From Pseudogemmatithrix spongiicola (GTDB taxonomy: Bacteria; Gemmatimonadota; Gemmatimonadetes; Gemmatimonadales; Gemmatimonadaceae), in NCBI RefSeq assembly GCF_030623445.1, contig NZ_CP130613.1, positions 3,193,782-3,257,781 of the forward strand: a stretch of 64,000 nt of DNA. Direction: 5' to 3'. A model generated the notes under the pieces. It did no database searches, had not been told where the DNA came from, and saw nothing but the letters and a program-made list of their open reading frames with translations. The translations under genes and the position numbers were made by a program. Below, piece after piece: positions 1 to 8,496 of this stretch (position 1 is its first letter; each line of letters starts with the position of its first letter).

Positions 1-2
1 CG

Positions 3-299
3 CGCGCGCGCGTCGAACGCGTGGCCATCGGTCGTATGCAGGCCGCGCTTGATGCAGCGCGGCAGGCCGGCGGCGCGGCAGCGATTGGTTGCCTCGTGCA
101 CTCGCATGCCGTGCCGGCGGGTCTCGCCTTCGCACGACGCATGCCAGACGCGCCCGAGGGCTATGCGGCGGCATTGTACGACGCCCTGCACGACGCCGAC
201 GCCGCGGGCTGCACGCTGTTGCTGGTCGAAGACCTGCCGGACGAGCCCGCGTGGGAGGCCCTCCGCGATCGCCTCACACGCGCGGCCCATCCCATGTAG
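3..299 (+). CDS. C-terminal fragment of Sua5/YwlC-type L-threonylcarbamoyladenylate synthase (cut by window edge)
   Basis: The frame is open to the left edge, so only the last ~98 residues are present and the true start lies outside. The family makes threonylcarbamoyl-AMP from threonine, bicarbonate and ATP for the t6A37 modification of ANN-decoding tRNAs. The visible part fits the C-terminal Sua5 domain rather than the YrdC catalytic domain: a small beta-alpha unit, then the typical pattern of an 'A-LYDALHDADAAG' helix, a hydrophobic strand (LLLVEDLP) and a closing 'W-ALRDRLTRAA' helix. It stops 10 bases before fabI. The catalytic domain cannot be checked. This is an edge truncation and gives no sign of a pseudogene. 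Confidence 0.72.
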   Translation, partial: RARVERVAIGRMQAALDAARQAGGAAAIGCLVHSHAVPAGLAFARRMPDAPEGYAAALYDALHDADAAGCTLLLVEDLPDEPAWEALRDRLTRAAHPM

Positions 300-309
300 T
301 TTCTAGGGT

Positions 310-1224
310 ATGCTGACTCTCGATCTCACGGGCAAGCGTGCCCTCGTCGCCGGGGTCGCCGATGACGGCGGCTTCGGCTTTGCCATCGCCAAGGCGCTCA
401 TCGAAGCGGGCGCGACCGTCTGCGTCGCCACCTGGCCGCCGGCGCTCAACATCTTCCTCAACCTGCTCGAGCGCGGGAAGATGGATGAGTCGCGCAAGCT
501 CAAGGACGGCACGCTGCTCAACTTCGAGAAGATCTATCCGCTCGACGCCGTCTTCGACACGCTCGAGGACGCACCGCAGGAGCTGCGCGAGAGCAAGCGC
601 TACAAGGACGTCGGGGACTTCTCCATCGCCGGACTCGCCGCACGCGTGCAGGCGGACTTCGGGGCGCAGCCGCTCGACATCCTCGTGCATTCGCTGGCCA
701 ACGGCCCGGAAGTGAAGAAGCCGCTCATGGAGACCTCGCGCGCGGGCTACCTCGCGGCGGTCAGCGCCAGCGCCTACTCGCTGGTCTCGATGGTGCGGCA
801 CTTCGGGCCACTGATGCGCCGCGGGGGCAGCGTCGCGTCGCTCACGTACATGGCCAGCGAGCGCGCGATTCCCGGCTACGGCGGCGGCATGAGCTCGGCG
901 AAGGCCGCGCTCGAGAGCGACACGCGCGTGCTCGCGTTCGAAGCGGGGCGCAAGTACGGCATCCGCATCAACACCGTCTCGGCGGGCCCCTACGCGTCGC
1001 GCGCCGCGAGCGCGATCGGCATCATCGACAACATGGTGAAGTACTGCCAGACGAACACGCCGTTGCCCGAGGTGTTGGAAGCCGTCGAGGTGGGCCACGC
1101 GACGGCCTTCCTGTGCTCACCGCTCGCGAGCGGCATCACCGGCGCGACGGTGTATGTCGACAAGGGCTACCACTCCATGGGCATGGCGGTGGATGGCGCC
1201 ACCGTACCGACATTCGGCGCCTAA
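310..1224 (+). CDS. fabI: Enoyl-[acyl-carrier-protein] reductase (NADH), plant/Chlamydia-type FabI
   Basis: Catalyses the last reduction of each fatty-acid elongation cycle in the cytoplasm, turning trans-2-enoyl-ACP into acyl-ACP. The 304 residues form an SDR fold. An N-terminal nucleotide-binding segment ([20 protein letters not shown], about residues 11-30) precedes a long insert at about 45-100 typical of the plant-like branch. The active site reads Y180, Y190 and K198, with seven residues between Y190 and K198 (YGGGMSSAK) where E. coli FabI has six. That spacing also marks the plant/apicomplexan type. It follows the Sua5 fragment by 10 bases. The ribosome site is weak (TAGGGT). The gene converges with the EamA gene, leaving only 6 bases between stops. 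Confidence 0.95.
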   Translation: MLTLDLTGKRALVAGVADDGGFGFAIAKALIEAGATVCVATWPPALNIFLNLLERGKMDESRKLKDGTLLNFEKIYPLDAVFDTLEDAPQELRESKRYKDVGDFSIAGLAARVQADFGAQPLDILVHSLANGPEVKKPLMETSRAGYLAAVSASAYSLVSMVRHFGPLMRRGGSVASLTYMASERAIPGYGGGMSSAKAALESDTRVLAFEAGRKYGIRINTVSAGPYASRAASAIGIIDNMVKYCQTNTPLPEVLEAVEVGHATAFLCSPLASGITGATVYVDKGYHSMGMAVDGATVPTFGA

Positions 1225-1230
1225 CGCAGA

Positions 1231-2115
1231 TCAATCGCCGAGGCGACGGGCCGGCATCCAGTTCCGCACGATGCCCGTCGCCACGGCCACGCCGCCGAGG
1301 ATGAACCCGCAGCCTACGAGCATGGTCGCGGTCGCGGATTCGTCGAGGAAGAGCCAGCCCCAGATCATCCCGAACAGCGGGATCAGGTAGGTCACGGCCA
1401 TCGCGCTCGTCGGCCCGGCATTGGCGAGGAGGCGAAAGTACAGCACGTAGCCCAGCGCCGTGCCGCCCACCGCCAGCGCGAGGACGCTGCCCCACGCCGC
1501 TGCACTCGGCATCGTCGTCGGACGCAACATGAGCGTCGGGATGGCAAGCAAGACCACCGACGCGAGCAACGACCCGCCCGAGATCGCCAGCGAACTCATG
1601 CCCGGCAGCAGGCGCCGCGTGAGATGCGCCGAGAGCGCGTAGAGGGTTGAGCCGGTCAAGGCAGCGGCGATGGCGAGCGTCTCGCCGCCGACACTGAGCT
1701 TCGGCGCCACAAGGATGACGACGCCGACGAATCCGACGAAGAGCCCCACGCCGCGATCGATGCCCAGCTTCTCGCCGAACACGACCCGCCCGATCAACGC
1801 GCCCCAGAGCGGCACCGTGGCGTTAAGCACCGCCGCGAATCCCGCGGGCACCGTGCGCGTCGCATAGGCGAACAGCGCGAACGGCACGGCCGTGTTGATG
1901 GCGCCGATCATGAACAGCTGCCGCCAGCGCCCGCGGAAGGCGCTGAGCTCGCCGCGTGCCGCCATCCAGCCAAGCAACAGCGCCGCGGCGATGAGCACGC
2001 GCACCTCCACCAGCGCAATCGGTCCGAACTCCGGGACCGCGATGCGGATGAAGAGGAACGCGGCACCCCACAGGGCACCGAGCAGGACAAGGTCCAGTCC
2101 GTCGCGACGCTGCAC
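1231..2115 (-). CDS. EamA-family (DMT superfamily) inner-membrane transporter
   Basis: A 294-residue protein with about ten hydrophobic segments arranged as two EamA repeats, roughly residues 8-140 and 150-285. Each repeat begins with the family's 'G-LWG--F' type helix (here GALWGAAFLFIRIAV). Members export amino acids, nucleotides or drugs, or move sugars; the substrate cannot be read from sequence. The second repeat has the usual 'P---A---Y--PLFG' pattern near the end. It is a single gene, convergent with fabI and divergent from the CarboxypepD_reg pair. Confidence 0.9.
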   Translation of the reverse strand: MQRRDGLDLVLLGALWGAAFLFIRIAVPEFGPIALVEVRVLIAAALLLGWMAARGELSAFRGRWRQLFMIGAINTAVPFALFAYATRTVPAGFAAVLNATVPLWGALIGRVVFGEKLGIDRGVGLFVGFVGVVILVAPKLSVGGETLAIAAALTGSTLYALSAHLTRRLLPGMSSLAISGGSLLASVVLLAIPTLMLRPTTMPSAAAWGSVLALAVGGTALGYVLYFRLLANAGPTSAMAVTYLIPLFGMIWGWLFLDESATATMLVGCGFILGGVAVATGIVRNWMPARRLGD

Positions 2116-2136
2116 GCCGAAGTGTAATCCGAAGCC

Positions 2137-2165
2137 GTGACATCCGCGTGTCCGCGGTGTAGCCT
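2137..2165 (+). promoter_or_regulatory. Putative promoter of first CarboxypepD_reg paralogue (GTGACA-17-TAGCCT)
   Basis: A -35-like GTGACA at 2137-2142 and a -10-like TAGCCT at 2160-2165 are separated by 17 bases. The same CCGTGACAT start and the same 17-base spacing recur upstream of the second paralogue (3269-3297), which supports function. A start site near 2172 would give a very short leader of about 10 bases before ATG 2182. Whether sigma-70 or an ECF sigma reads it is unknown. Confidence 0.45.
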
Positions 2166-2181
2166 ATGTCGGGAGGTGACG

Positions 2182-3255
2182 ATGCGACTCCACCCGATGC
2201 TGGCGATGCTGCTTGGCGTGCTTTCCCTCACGCCTGCACCGACGGTCTCTGCGCAGAGCTCCGTCCGCATCGTGCCGCGCCTCGGAAGCGTCGCCGGATA
2301 CGTGGTCGACACCGATGGGCGCCCGCTCGAGGGCGTCCCCGTCGTCATCCCCACCGCCGCCGCGCGCGCCACGACGGACGCCGAGGGGTTCTTCCTCCTG
2401 CGCGGCATCGCCTCCGGCCGGCACCAGCTCTTCGTGCGGCAGATCGGTTTCCGCCCCGCGGTCACCGACATCGACGTCGAGGCCGATCGCACGTTGAACC
2501 TGCGCATCGACCTCCGCCGCCTGGCCGTCGAGCTCGACCCTGTCGTGGTGCAGGCTTACGTGCTCAACGAACTCTCGGGACTGGTCACGGACGTCTATGA
2601 ACGCCCGATTCCCGGCGCAGTCATCGAAATCGTCGGATTGGGCGTGAAGACCGAGACGCAGGACCAAGGCCGTTTTCTCCTGGTGGACCTCGCGCCGGGC
2701 AACTATGTGCTCCAGATTCGCGCGCTCGGGTACCGCGTGGCGCAGTTCGGCCTCCGCATGCTGCCGCAGATGGAGCGCGACCTCACGTTCCGGTTGCGTA
2801 CCGCGTCCCTCGAGGACGAACTGCAGATTCCGCGCGCGGTCGAAGTCGCGAACGAGGCGAATCGGCGGCTCGGACTTCGCGGAGGGCGCGCCGTGATCAT
2901 CGGGCGCGAGCAGCTGGAGCGCCACGGTAGCGCACCGCTCGGCGTCGCGCTGGCGGGAACCGAAGCCGCGCTCGTCTTCAATCAAGTCGGCGGAAGCTGC
3001 ATCCTCTTGAATGGCTCGGAACCGCTGACCATCGGCAGTGCGAGTCGACAGTCGTCGCGGCAATCGCCCGGGTCCGGCAACCTCTTCAATGCAGGTGGCT
3101 GGCTCGGCTTCTTTCGCGCCGACGAGGTCGCGCTGATCGAGCTGTACCCGGAAGGCAGTGAGAACTCGCGGACGCTCTGCGGACGCTTCCCGCCGAGCTC
3201 CGGCTGCTCGTGTCCGCCGGAGCCGTCCGGCATCGTGCTGTGGCTGCAACGCTGA
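2182..3255 (+). CDS. Secreted protein with two CarboxypepD_reg repeats and plug-like Cys-containing tail (paralogue A)
   Basis: 357 residues. I start at ATG 2182 rather than the upstream GTG 2137: GGGAGGTG sits at 2171-2178, and the protein then opens with a signal peptide (MRLHPMLAMLLGVLSLTP...VSAQ). Two beta-sandwich CarboxypepD_reg repeats follow, at about residues 34-110 and 120-205, each with the 'D--G-F-L--L--G' core. After a charged linker the last ~110 residues read like a TonB-receptor plug without a barrel: 'GREQLERHGSAPLGVAL', then 'SCILLNG', 'ADEVALIELYPEGSENS' and a terminal C-x8-C-x-C motif before 'GIVLWLQR'. The exact role is unknown; a periplasmic or surface location is inferred. 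It is a tandem paralogue of the next gene. Confidence 0.85.
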   Translation: MRLHPMLAMLLGVLSLTPAPTVSAQSSVRIVPRLGSVAGYVVDTDGRPLEGVPVVIPTAAARATTDAEGFFLLRGIASGRHQLFVRQIGFRPAVTDIDVEADRTLNLRIDLRRLAVELDPVVVQAYVLNELSGLVTDVYERPIPGAVIEIVGLGVKTETQDQGRFLLVDLAPGNYVLQIRALGYRVAQFGLRMLPQMERDLTFRLRTASLEDELQIPRAVEVANEANRRLGLRGGRAVIIGREQLERHGSAPLGVALAGTEAALVFNQVGGSCILLNGSEPLTIGSASRQSSRQSPGSGNLFNAGGWLGFFRADEVALIELYPEGSENSRTLCGRFPPSSGCSCPPEPSGIVLWLQR

Positions 3256-3268
3256 CGCAAACCCTTCC

Positions 3269-3297
3269 GTGACATTCCGTGCCCTACGGGGTATCGT
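3269..3297 (+). promoter_or_regulatory. Putative promoter of second CarboxypepD_reg paralogue (GTGACA-17-TATCGT)
   Basis: GTGACA at 3269-3274 and TATCGT at 3292-3297 are separated by 17 bases. The block matches the promoter-like block upstream of paralogue A, including the preceding CC and following T, so it was probably duplicated together with the gene. The expected start site near 3304 leaves about 14 bases before ATG 3318. Confidence 0.5.
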
Positions 3298-3317
3298 CAG
3301 CATCTGGAGACTCACGC

Positions 3318-4451
3318 ATGACACTCGGTGAACTGCAGCGCTTGCTGTTCCCTCTCGCGCTCCTCGCGGTCTCGGCCGTCGCCGAGGCGCAGGAGACGCC
3401 TGCCCCGCGCGATTCCATACCGCGCGGGGCCATCGCCGGCGTTGTGCGCGACGAACGTGGCCAGCCGATCGCCGACGCCCGCGTCGGCATCGAAGCGCTG
3501 GCCATACAGACGCGCACGGACTCGGCCGGACGCTTCGTGCTCGCGGGCCTCCCGGCGCGCAGCGTCGACGTCGTCGTGCGCTTTCTCGGCTACCGCCCCG
3601 CCATCGCCACGGTCACGGTACCGGCCGAGCGCACGCTCAACCTCGGCATCGCACTCGTGCCCACGGCGGAGCGCCTGGATGCCGTGGTCATTCGGGAGGC
3701 CATCCTGAACCAAGTGGCCGGCCTCGTCACCACCGACGCGGGACAGCCGATTCCCGGCGTGCTCGTGGACGTCCTCGGATTGAATCGCCGCATCACGACG
3801 AATGAGGACGGACGTTTCCTGCTCACGGACCTCAATCCGGGTTCGTACATCCTGCAGTTCCGCCTGAGCGGCTACCGCGTCTCGCAGTACGCCCTGCGCA
3901 TGGTGCCGCAGATCGACCGCGACATCACCATCAAGCTACGTCCTCTCGAACGTGGCGATCGGTTCTCGCCCGAAGTCGCGGCGCAGGTCGCGCTGGAGAC
4001 GAACCAGCGCATCGGGTTTCGCGGTGCGCTCTCGATGGTCATCGGCCGCGACGAGCTCGAGCGCTGGGATACCGCGCCGCTCGGGGTCGCCTTGGGCGGC
4101 AGCCGCGCGGCCCTCATGCTCCAGAACCTACCGACGGCCTGCCTGCTCTTGAACGGCTACGAGCCACTTGTCACGCAGACCGCCGGTTCGGGGTTCGTGA
4201 GTGCGCAGTCGATGAGCCGGACGCCGACGTCGATCGAACCAGCGGGCGTTTCCGGGGGAGGGGCCGCCGGCCTGCCAACGTCACGTGCCGGCGGATGGCT
4301 GAACCACTTCCGGGCCAACGAGGTCGAGATGGTCGAGCTCTACGAGCCCGGCAGCGAGAACTCCCGCACCATGTGCCAGCGCTTCCCCCCGAGCACGGGC
4401 TGCTCCTGCCCGCCGGAACCAGGGGGCATCATCATCTGGCTCAAGCGGTAG
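3318..4451 (+). CDS. Secreted protein with two CarboxypepD_reg repeats and plug-like Cys-containing tail (paralogue B)
   Basis: 377 residues starting at ATG 3318, with GGAG at 3306-3309; an in-frame ATG at 3279 lies inside the promoter and is less likely. It has a signal peptide (LLFPLALLAVSAVAEAQ) and two CarboxypepD_reg repeats at about residues 37-110 and 122-205. The plug-like tail matches paralogue A nearly word for word ('GRDELERWDTAPLGVALGG', 'ACLLLNGYEPL', 'ANEVEMVELYEPGSENSRT', C-x8-C-x-C, 'GIIIWLKR'). It differs by a Ser/Gly-rich insertion around residues 300-325. Its function is unknown. It converges with the creatininase-family gene. Confidence 0.85.
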   Translation: MTLGELQRLLFPLALLAVSAVAEAQETPAPRDSIPRGAIAGVVRDERGQPIADARVGIEALAIQTRTDSAGRFVLAGLPARSVDVVVRFLGYRPAIATVTVPAERTLNLGIALVPTAERLDAVVIREAILNQVAGLVTTDAGQPIPGVLVDVLGLNRRITTNEDGRFLLTDLNPGSYILQFRLSGYRVSQYALRMVPQIDRDITIKLRPLERGDRFSPEVAAQVALETNQRIGFRGALSMVIGRDELERWDTAPLGVALGGSRAALMLQNLPTACLLLNGYEPLVTQTAGSGFVSAQSMSRTPTSIEPAGVSGGGAAGLPTSRAGGWLNHFRANEVEMVELYEPGSENSRTMCQRFPPSTGCSCPPEPGGIIIWLKR

Positions 4452-4470
4452 TCGAGCGAGCGCCCGTCGA

Positions 4471-5295
4471 TCAGCGCGGCACCTCGCGCGCGCGCAGCGC
4501 CTCGATCTCCCGCAGCATGCCAGCCACGCTGGCCTCGACGATCACCCGCCCCTTCTCGACCGTCGCGAGCGTCGCGTCGCCCCACACGCCGCTCGCGGAA
4601 TAGGTGCCGCGTCCGCTCGGATTGCGCGTCAATCCGCCTTCACCGCGCGGCGAGTCATCCTTCACGGCCTTCCGCATGTCCACCCGTTCCGGCGCCATGT
4701 ATAGGATCGCCGACGTCTCCGACTCGTCGGCATGCGTCCCGCGCAGCTGCTGGCTCACGCGTGCCTCGGCTTCCCCCGCGACCTCGATGATGTTCGTGTA
4801 CTCGAACAGGATGCCCTCGGCCCGCAGGATCTCCGCCGAGGCGGCGAGCGGACGCAGCGTCGAGACCCCGGTGTTGAGCACGTAGAACTTGCGCGGGCCG
4901 TACGCGGCGAGGCTGCGCACGATATCGACGATGACATCGCGCGCCGTTTCGAAGCGCAGCGTCGTCGATCCCGGATACTCCACGAACGATGGATAGAAGT
5001 GGTAGTTCACGGTCGGCGCGACGATCACGTCTGCGGCGGCGAGGACGCGCCGGCGATAGTACTCTGCCAACGTCCGGTCGTTGTCCAGCCGCAGGTGCGG
5101 ACCGTGCTCCTTGGCCTCGGCGCCAAGCGGGATCACGACGATCGCGTCGCGCGTGAGCACCTGCTCGGCTTCCAGCCACGTGAGGTCGCCAAGCACGAGT
5201 CCGCGCTGACCGGCCGCCGGCTGCGGCCGCTGGGCCGCGAGTGCTGTCGAGACGCCCAACACGAGCAGCCACGCAACCACGGACGGACGCAGCAT
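4471..5295 (-). CDS. Secreted creatininase-family amidohydrolase
   Basis: 274 residues with a signal peptide (SVVAWLLVLGVSTALAAQ), so probably periplasmic, which is unusual because classical creatininases are cytoplasmic. The family uses a two-metal site to hydrolyse cyclic or linear amides. The metal-binding motifs are visible: E-x2-GPHL-x4-D (AKEHGPHLRLDND, about residues 60-73) and GTHADESETS at about 187-196, matching the family's G-H-A/G-x-E-x-E-T-S. It is the last gene of the VPS10 operon, 13 bases after the lipoprotein stop. The natural substrate is not evident. Confidence 0.88.
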   Translation of the reverse strand: MLRPSVVAWLLVLGVSTALAAQRPQPAAGQRGLVLGDLTWLEAEQVLTRDAIVVIPLGAEAKEHGPHLRLDNDRTLAEYYRRRVLAAADVIVAPTVNYHFYPSFVEYPGSTTLRFETARDVIVDIVRSLAAYGPRKFYVLNTGVSTLRPLAASAEILRAEGILFEYTNIIEVAGEAEARVSQQLRGTHADESETSAILYMAPERVDMRKAVKDDSPRGEGGLTRNPSGRGTYSASGVWGDATLATVEKGRVIVEASVAGMLREIEALRAREVPR

Positions 5296-5308
5296 CGGAC
5301 GACCCCCG

Positions 5309-6007
5309 CTACGGAGTGACGGTCACCTGCACGGAATCGACGGCCCGGTCGGAGCGGATCACCAGCCACGTGCTGCCCGCGGCGACCGCTGCAAAGGTAT
5401 ACGTGCCCGTCGTGTTCGGCGTGAAGGTGCTGCTCAGCACACCCGGCGTTCGAAGCGTGACTGTGGCGCGGGCCATCGCATGCTGCAGGCCCTGCACGGC
5501 GAACCCGCGCGCATCGCGCGACGCGCTCCGCACATTGAGGGTTGCGCCGACCGCCAGCGGCACCGCGCTGCAGGCCACCGGCGCCGCAACACTGCCGCAG
5601 GAGAGGCGCAGCGTGTCCACGAGCTGCCCCACCACGATGCTGCGGCCAACGACGACTTCCTCGTTGAAGCGCGCGCCGACGGCGAGGGTCTTGAGCTCCG
5701 CCGACATCGCGTTGGTCGCGAGGAACTCGCCGTTGAAGAGGTGTTGGAGCTGCGTGGCGGGCGCGAGAATGTCGTTGGGGTCCGTCACGCGCCATTGGAT
5801 CGACAGCGTGGATTGGTCGATCGGCGGATCGCGCTCAATGGTGGCCTGGAACCGCTGGCCGATGGCGAAGACGGTGTCCGGGACGCCGACCAGCCGCATC
5901 GGGTACGGCGATCCCGGATCGAAGGGATTGCTGCGCTCGAACGGCGGTTCGAGCGTGCAGGCCGAGAGGACGACCAGCAACGCAAGACGTCGCAGCATCG
6001 GGCGCAT
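5309..6007 (-). CDS. Putative lipoprotein of unknown function
   Basis: 232 residues. The chosen ATG at 6007 has GGAGGT upstream and overlaps the preceding stop as TGATG. The N-terminus (MRPMLRRLALLVVLSACTLE) is a lipoprotein signal with lipobox LSAC, so lipidation at Cys17 is expected. The rest is beta-rich, with Ig-like features such as the closing 'TFTPNTTGTYTFAAVAAGST' segment and a 'VDSVQVTVTP' end, suggesting bacterial Ig-type folds. I do not recognise a family. Translational coupling to the DUF5683-like gene suggests the two products are made together. Confidence 0.75.
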   Translation of the reverse strand: MRPMLRRLALLVVLSACTLEPPFERSNPFDPGSPYPMRLVGVPDTVFAIGQRFQATIERDPPIDQSTLSIQWRVTDPNDILAPATQLQHLFNGEFLATNAMSAELKTLAVGARFNEEVVVGRSIVVGQLVDTLRLSCGSVAAPVACSAVPLAVGATLNVRSASRDARGFAVQGLQHAMARATVTLRTPGVLSSTFTPNTTGTYTFAAVAAGSTWLVIRSDRAVDSVQVTVTP

Positions 6008-7566
6008 CACCGCGACCTCCGACGCGCGCCGACGTCCTGGACGTCCGCGATGCGACGCTTGTGGCGCCATTCCATGAACACGCCTTCAATGGCCGCGTAG
6101 CTCCAGACCGAGATGGCGCCGATCGTCATGGCGTTGCCGATGTTGCGCGTGAGGTCTGCCCGGCGGTAGTCGGCCGCGGCCGGGGTGCTCGTCGAGCCGG
6201 TGTTCGCGAGGTAGTCGTCGTAGGCGCTGCGCGAGTACGCATGCAGGCCCTGCGCTGCCGCGAACGCGCCGACCGTCGCCAGCAGCAAGGTCTGCCCGAA
6301 GGCGCGGCGACCGGGCGTGATGATCTGGCCGCCGCCCGGCACCAGACCCGCGGCGGCAACAAGCGGCAAGCGCAGCGACGTGCAGCGCGCCTGCGGCCGT
6401 ACGCGATCGAGGATGCGGTGCATCTCGTCCGGCGCACCGGCCGTCATGCGGAGGCAGGGATAGAACGCGGCCACATCCGTCAACAAGGCCGTGGCGTCTT
6501 CGTCGTAGCCGTAGGCCACGAAGGTCGCGGCGCCGAGCACCATGCCATCCCGCACCTCCGGCGCGCGCGGCAGCGGCGTGCGCGCGAGTCGACCGAGCAC
6601 GGTTGACGTCGCGAGCCCCCACGCGCCCGCGCGAAACTCCGCGTGCGCACGACGCAGCACGGTATCGCGCGGCTCGGGGAACTCGAGCGTCAGCGCATCG
6701 AGCGGCCGCGCGCCGTCATGTCCGAGCTGACGCGCACGCCACGGTTGGAACTGTGCCCATACCGCGCGGGCGAGTTCCGGCGGGACGCGCAGGATATCCG
6801 GGGCATCGTCCACGGGACTCGACACGAACAGCGAGAGATCGGCCGTGCGACCGTCATCGTACGGCGCGAATGCGTCGACCGGCACATACAGCCGAACCTG
6901 GCGCGTGTCGTCCTCAACCACGGCACCGATGGCGTGCTTCCGGACCGGCGCGCTGCCCAGAAGTACCTCGGGAATCAGCTCGCCGTCGCGCCGGAGTTCC
7001 GCGCGCGTGGCATCGTAGACCGGATTGTACGCCGGCGGCACGCCGAACACCGCACCGCGCGTGATGGCCGCGAAGCGCGCGAGCTGCCCGCGCGCGCAGT
7101 CGATGCGCACCGGATCGGCGGGGAGGATCGTGAAAGCGACCGTGGGTCGCGCGGCGGCGGCGGAGTCGAACGCTGCCCATGGGCGCATTGCCGCCGCCGA
7201 ATCGATGACCGCATCGGGGTACTGCAGCACGGGTTGGCATCCGCGCGCATGCCGCACCACCAAGCTGTCCGGCGCCAGCACGTCCAAGGCCATCGGGGTC
7301 ACGACGAGCACTTGATACCGCTGTCCCATCAACAGGAACGACGAGCCGAAGCGCCCATGCTCACGTACCTCGGCGCGCCACTGCGTGAACGCCGTGTCGC
7401 GCGGCCCCGCCGTCAGCACCGAGTCAGGTGCCGTCGGCGCGCGCTGCGACGTCGCAACGCGCGGCTGCGCGGCCGAGAGCGCACAGGCCAGCGCCAGCAG
7501 CAGCGCGGACGACGGGAGCGCCCGGCGCCCGCCCTTGCCGTCAGGGCTCGTCGCCACTCGGGCCAT
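6007..7566 (-). CDS. Exported protein with C-terminal DUF5683-like membrane domain
   Basis: 519 residues from ATG 7566. A much longer open frame continues upstream, but only as a shadow of the DinB gene. The N-terminus has a basic stretch and a hydrophobic signal (SALLLALACALSAAQP). The middle ~350 residues are soluble and unassigned. The C-terminal ~120 residues carry 'AAGLVPGGGQIITPGRRAFG', a hydrophobic helix and a second one near 'AMTIGAISVWSYAAI', the layout of DUF5683-type envelope proteins. The start overlaps the DinB stop by 26 bases, and the stop overlaps the lipoprotein start. Probable envelope component; role unknown. Confidence 0.72.
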   Translation of the reverse strand: MARVATSPDGKGGRRALPSSALLLALACALSAAQPRVATSQRAPTAPDSVLTAGPRDTAFTQWRAEVREHGRFGSSFLLMGQRYQVLVVTPMALDVLAPDSLVVRHARGCQPVLQYPDAVIDSAAAMRPWAAFDSAAAARPTVAFTILPADPVRIDCARGQLARFAAITRGAVFGVPPAYNPVYDATRAELRRDGELIPEVLLGSAPVRKHAIGAVVEDDTRQVRLYVPVDAFAPYDDGRTADLSLFVSSPVDDAPDILRVPPELARAVWAQFQPWRARQLGHDGARPLDALTLEFPEPRDTVLRRAHAEFRAGAWGLATSTVLGRLARTPLPRAPEVRDGMVLGAATFVAYGYDEDATALLTDVAAFYPCLRMTAGAPDEMHRILDRVRPQARCTSLRLPLVAAAGLVPGGGQIITPGRRAFGQTLLLATVGAFAAAQGLHAYSRSAYDDYLANTGSTSTPAAADYRRADLTRNIGNAMTIGAISVWSYAAIEGVFMEWRHKRRIADVQDVGARRRSR

Positions 7567-8005
7567 AGATCTGCGGCACCGTCGATCCCATCGGCCGCAA
7601 GTACGTCGTGATCTGCCCGCGGTGATGCACGAGGTCGAACAGGAAGCTCCAGGCCATCGGCGACGCCGGGCGCTTGCGACCGAAAAAATCGATCTCGCCG
7701 TTCCAGCGATCCGCCGGCACCTGCGCCCAGCGCGTGGGCAAGGTGTTCGCCAGCTCCTCGTACGCAGCAATCACCTCGCGCATCGTTGCCGGGACGGCCG
7801 GCGCGCTTGGCGGCTTCATCACGCCGGTCTCGACACCGTCGATGATCATCCGCTCCTCGTTCACGATCTGCCACGCGATCTCCTGCGCGGTACGCGACTT
7901 CGGATCGGGCCGGTACGTCGAGCCCTCCGGGATCCGCGAGATGACGCGCAACGTGGTCTTGGTCTCGTGCGTCCAGAACCTCGTGAACAACTCCTGCTCG
8001 GTCAT
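7541..8005 (-). CDS. DinB-family protein
   Basis: 154 residues from ATG 8005, which has AAGGAG about 7 bases upstream and forms an ATGA overlap with the GNAT stop. DinB/YfiT proteins are four-helix bundles with a three-His metal site; many are thiol S-transferases (bacillithiol or mycothiol type) or hydrolases. The C-terminal 'LVHHRGQITTYLRPMG' segment supplies the conserved H-x3-(Q)-x2 helix, and 'WQIVNEERMIIDG' the central helix. No substrate can be named. It sits between an acetyltransferase and an exported protein. Confidence 0.85.
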   Translation of the reverse strand: MTEQELFTRFWTHETKTTLRVISRIPEGSTYRPDPKSRTAQEIAWQIVNEERMIIDGVETGVMKPPSAPAVPATMREVIAAYEELANTLPTRWAQVPADRWNGEIDFFGRKRPASPMAWSFLFDLVHHRGQITTYLRPMGSTVPQIYGPSGDEP

Positions 8006-8496
8006 CGCAGCTCCTTGGTGAACATCTCGACGGCGTTGTCGCCGTCGTTGTACTCGCGCAGCCCAACTCCGCTGTACCCCATGGCGGCGTGAAATGCCAC
8101 GGACCCGGGATTCGGCGGCCGGAGATTCACCTCCAGGGCGATGCGCGGCCATCGTTCTGCCGCCCGGGCGTGCAGGTCATCATACAGCGCCCGCCCGATC
8201 CCGCGCCGCTGCGCGCGCGCGGCCACCGCCACCCGGTCCAGATACAGGAACGCGTCGAAGCGTTCGCCGAACCAGTTGTAATTGTCGCTCCAATACGAGC
8301 GGCCGGAGGGGATGCAAATCACGAAGCCGAGGATGCCCTCGGCATCCTCGGCCACCGTGTAGTGCGCACTCATCGCGACGATCTGCGCCAGCGTGTCGGC
8401 GCTGAGTTCGTTGACGTGCGGCACGCTCGCGTTGTTGAGGGCCAGCACCGCCGCCGCATCGGCGGCGGTGCCAGGTCTCAGCGCGAACCCGCTCAC
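8002..8496 (-). CDS. GNAT-family N-acetyltransferase
   Basis: 164 residues from GTG 8496, which overlaps the VPS10-protein stop as GTGA. The GNAT acetyl-CoA pyrophosphate loop is clear: 'VAVAARAQRRGIGRALYDDL' at about residues 92-111 (R/Q-x2-G-x-G/A). It is followed by 'LEVNLRPPNPGSVAFHAAMG', the usual N-x2-S/A-x3-Y/H motif. The acceptor cannot be predicted. The run of overlaps before and after it shows co-translation with DinB and the large secreted protein. Confidence 0.9.
   Translation of the reverse strand: MSGFALRPGTAADAAAVLALNNASVPHVNELSADTLAQIVAMSAHYTVAEDAEGILGFVICIPSGRSYWSDNYNWFGERFDAFLYLDRVAVAARAQRRGIGRALYDDLHARAAERWPRIALEVNLRPPNPGSVAFHAAMGYSGVGLREYNDGDNAVEMFTKELR

Noticed and set aside
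1..13. Alternating CG run at the left edge as a repeat or Z-DNA element
   Set aside because: It is only 13 bases, lies inside the coding frame of the truncated Sua5-type gene, and such runs are expected at this base composition.
3..299. Truncated Sua5-type gene as a pseudogene
   Set aside because: The frame is open to the window edge, so the missing part is explained by the cut.
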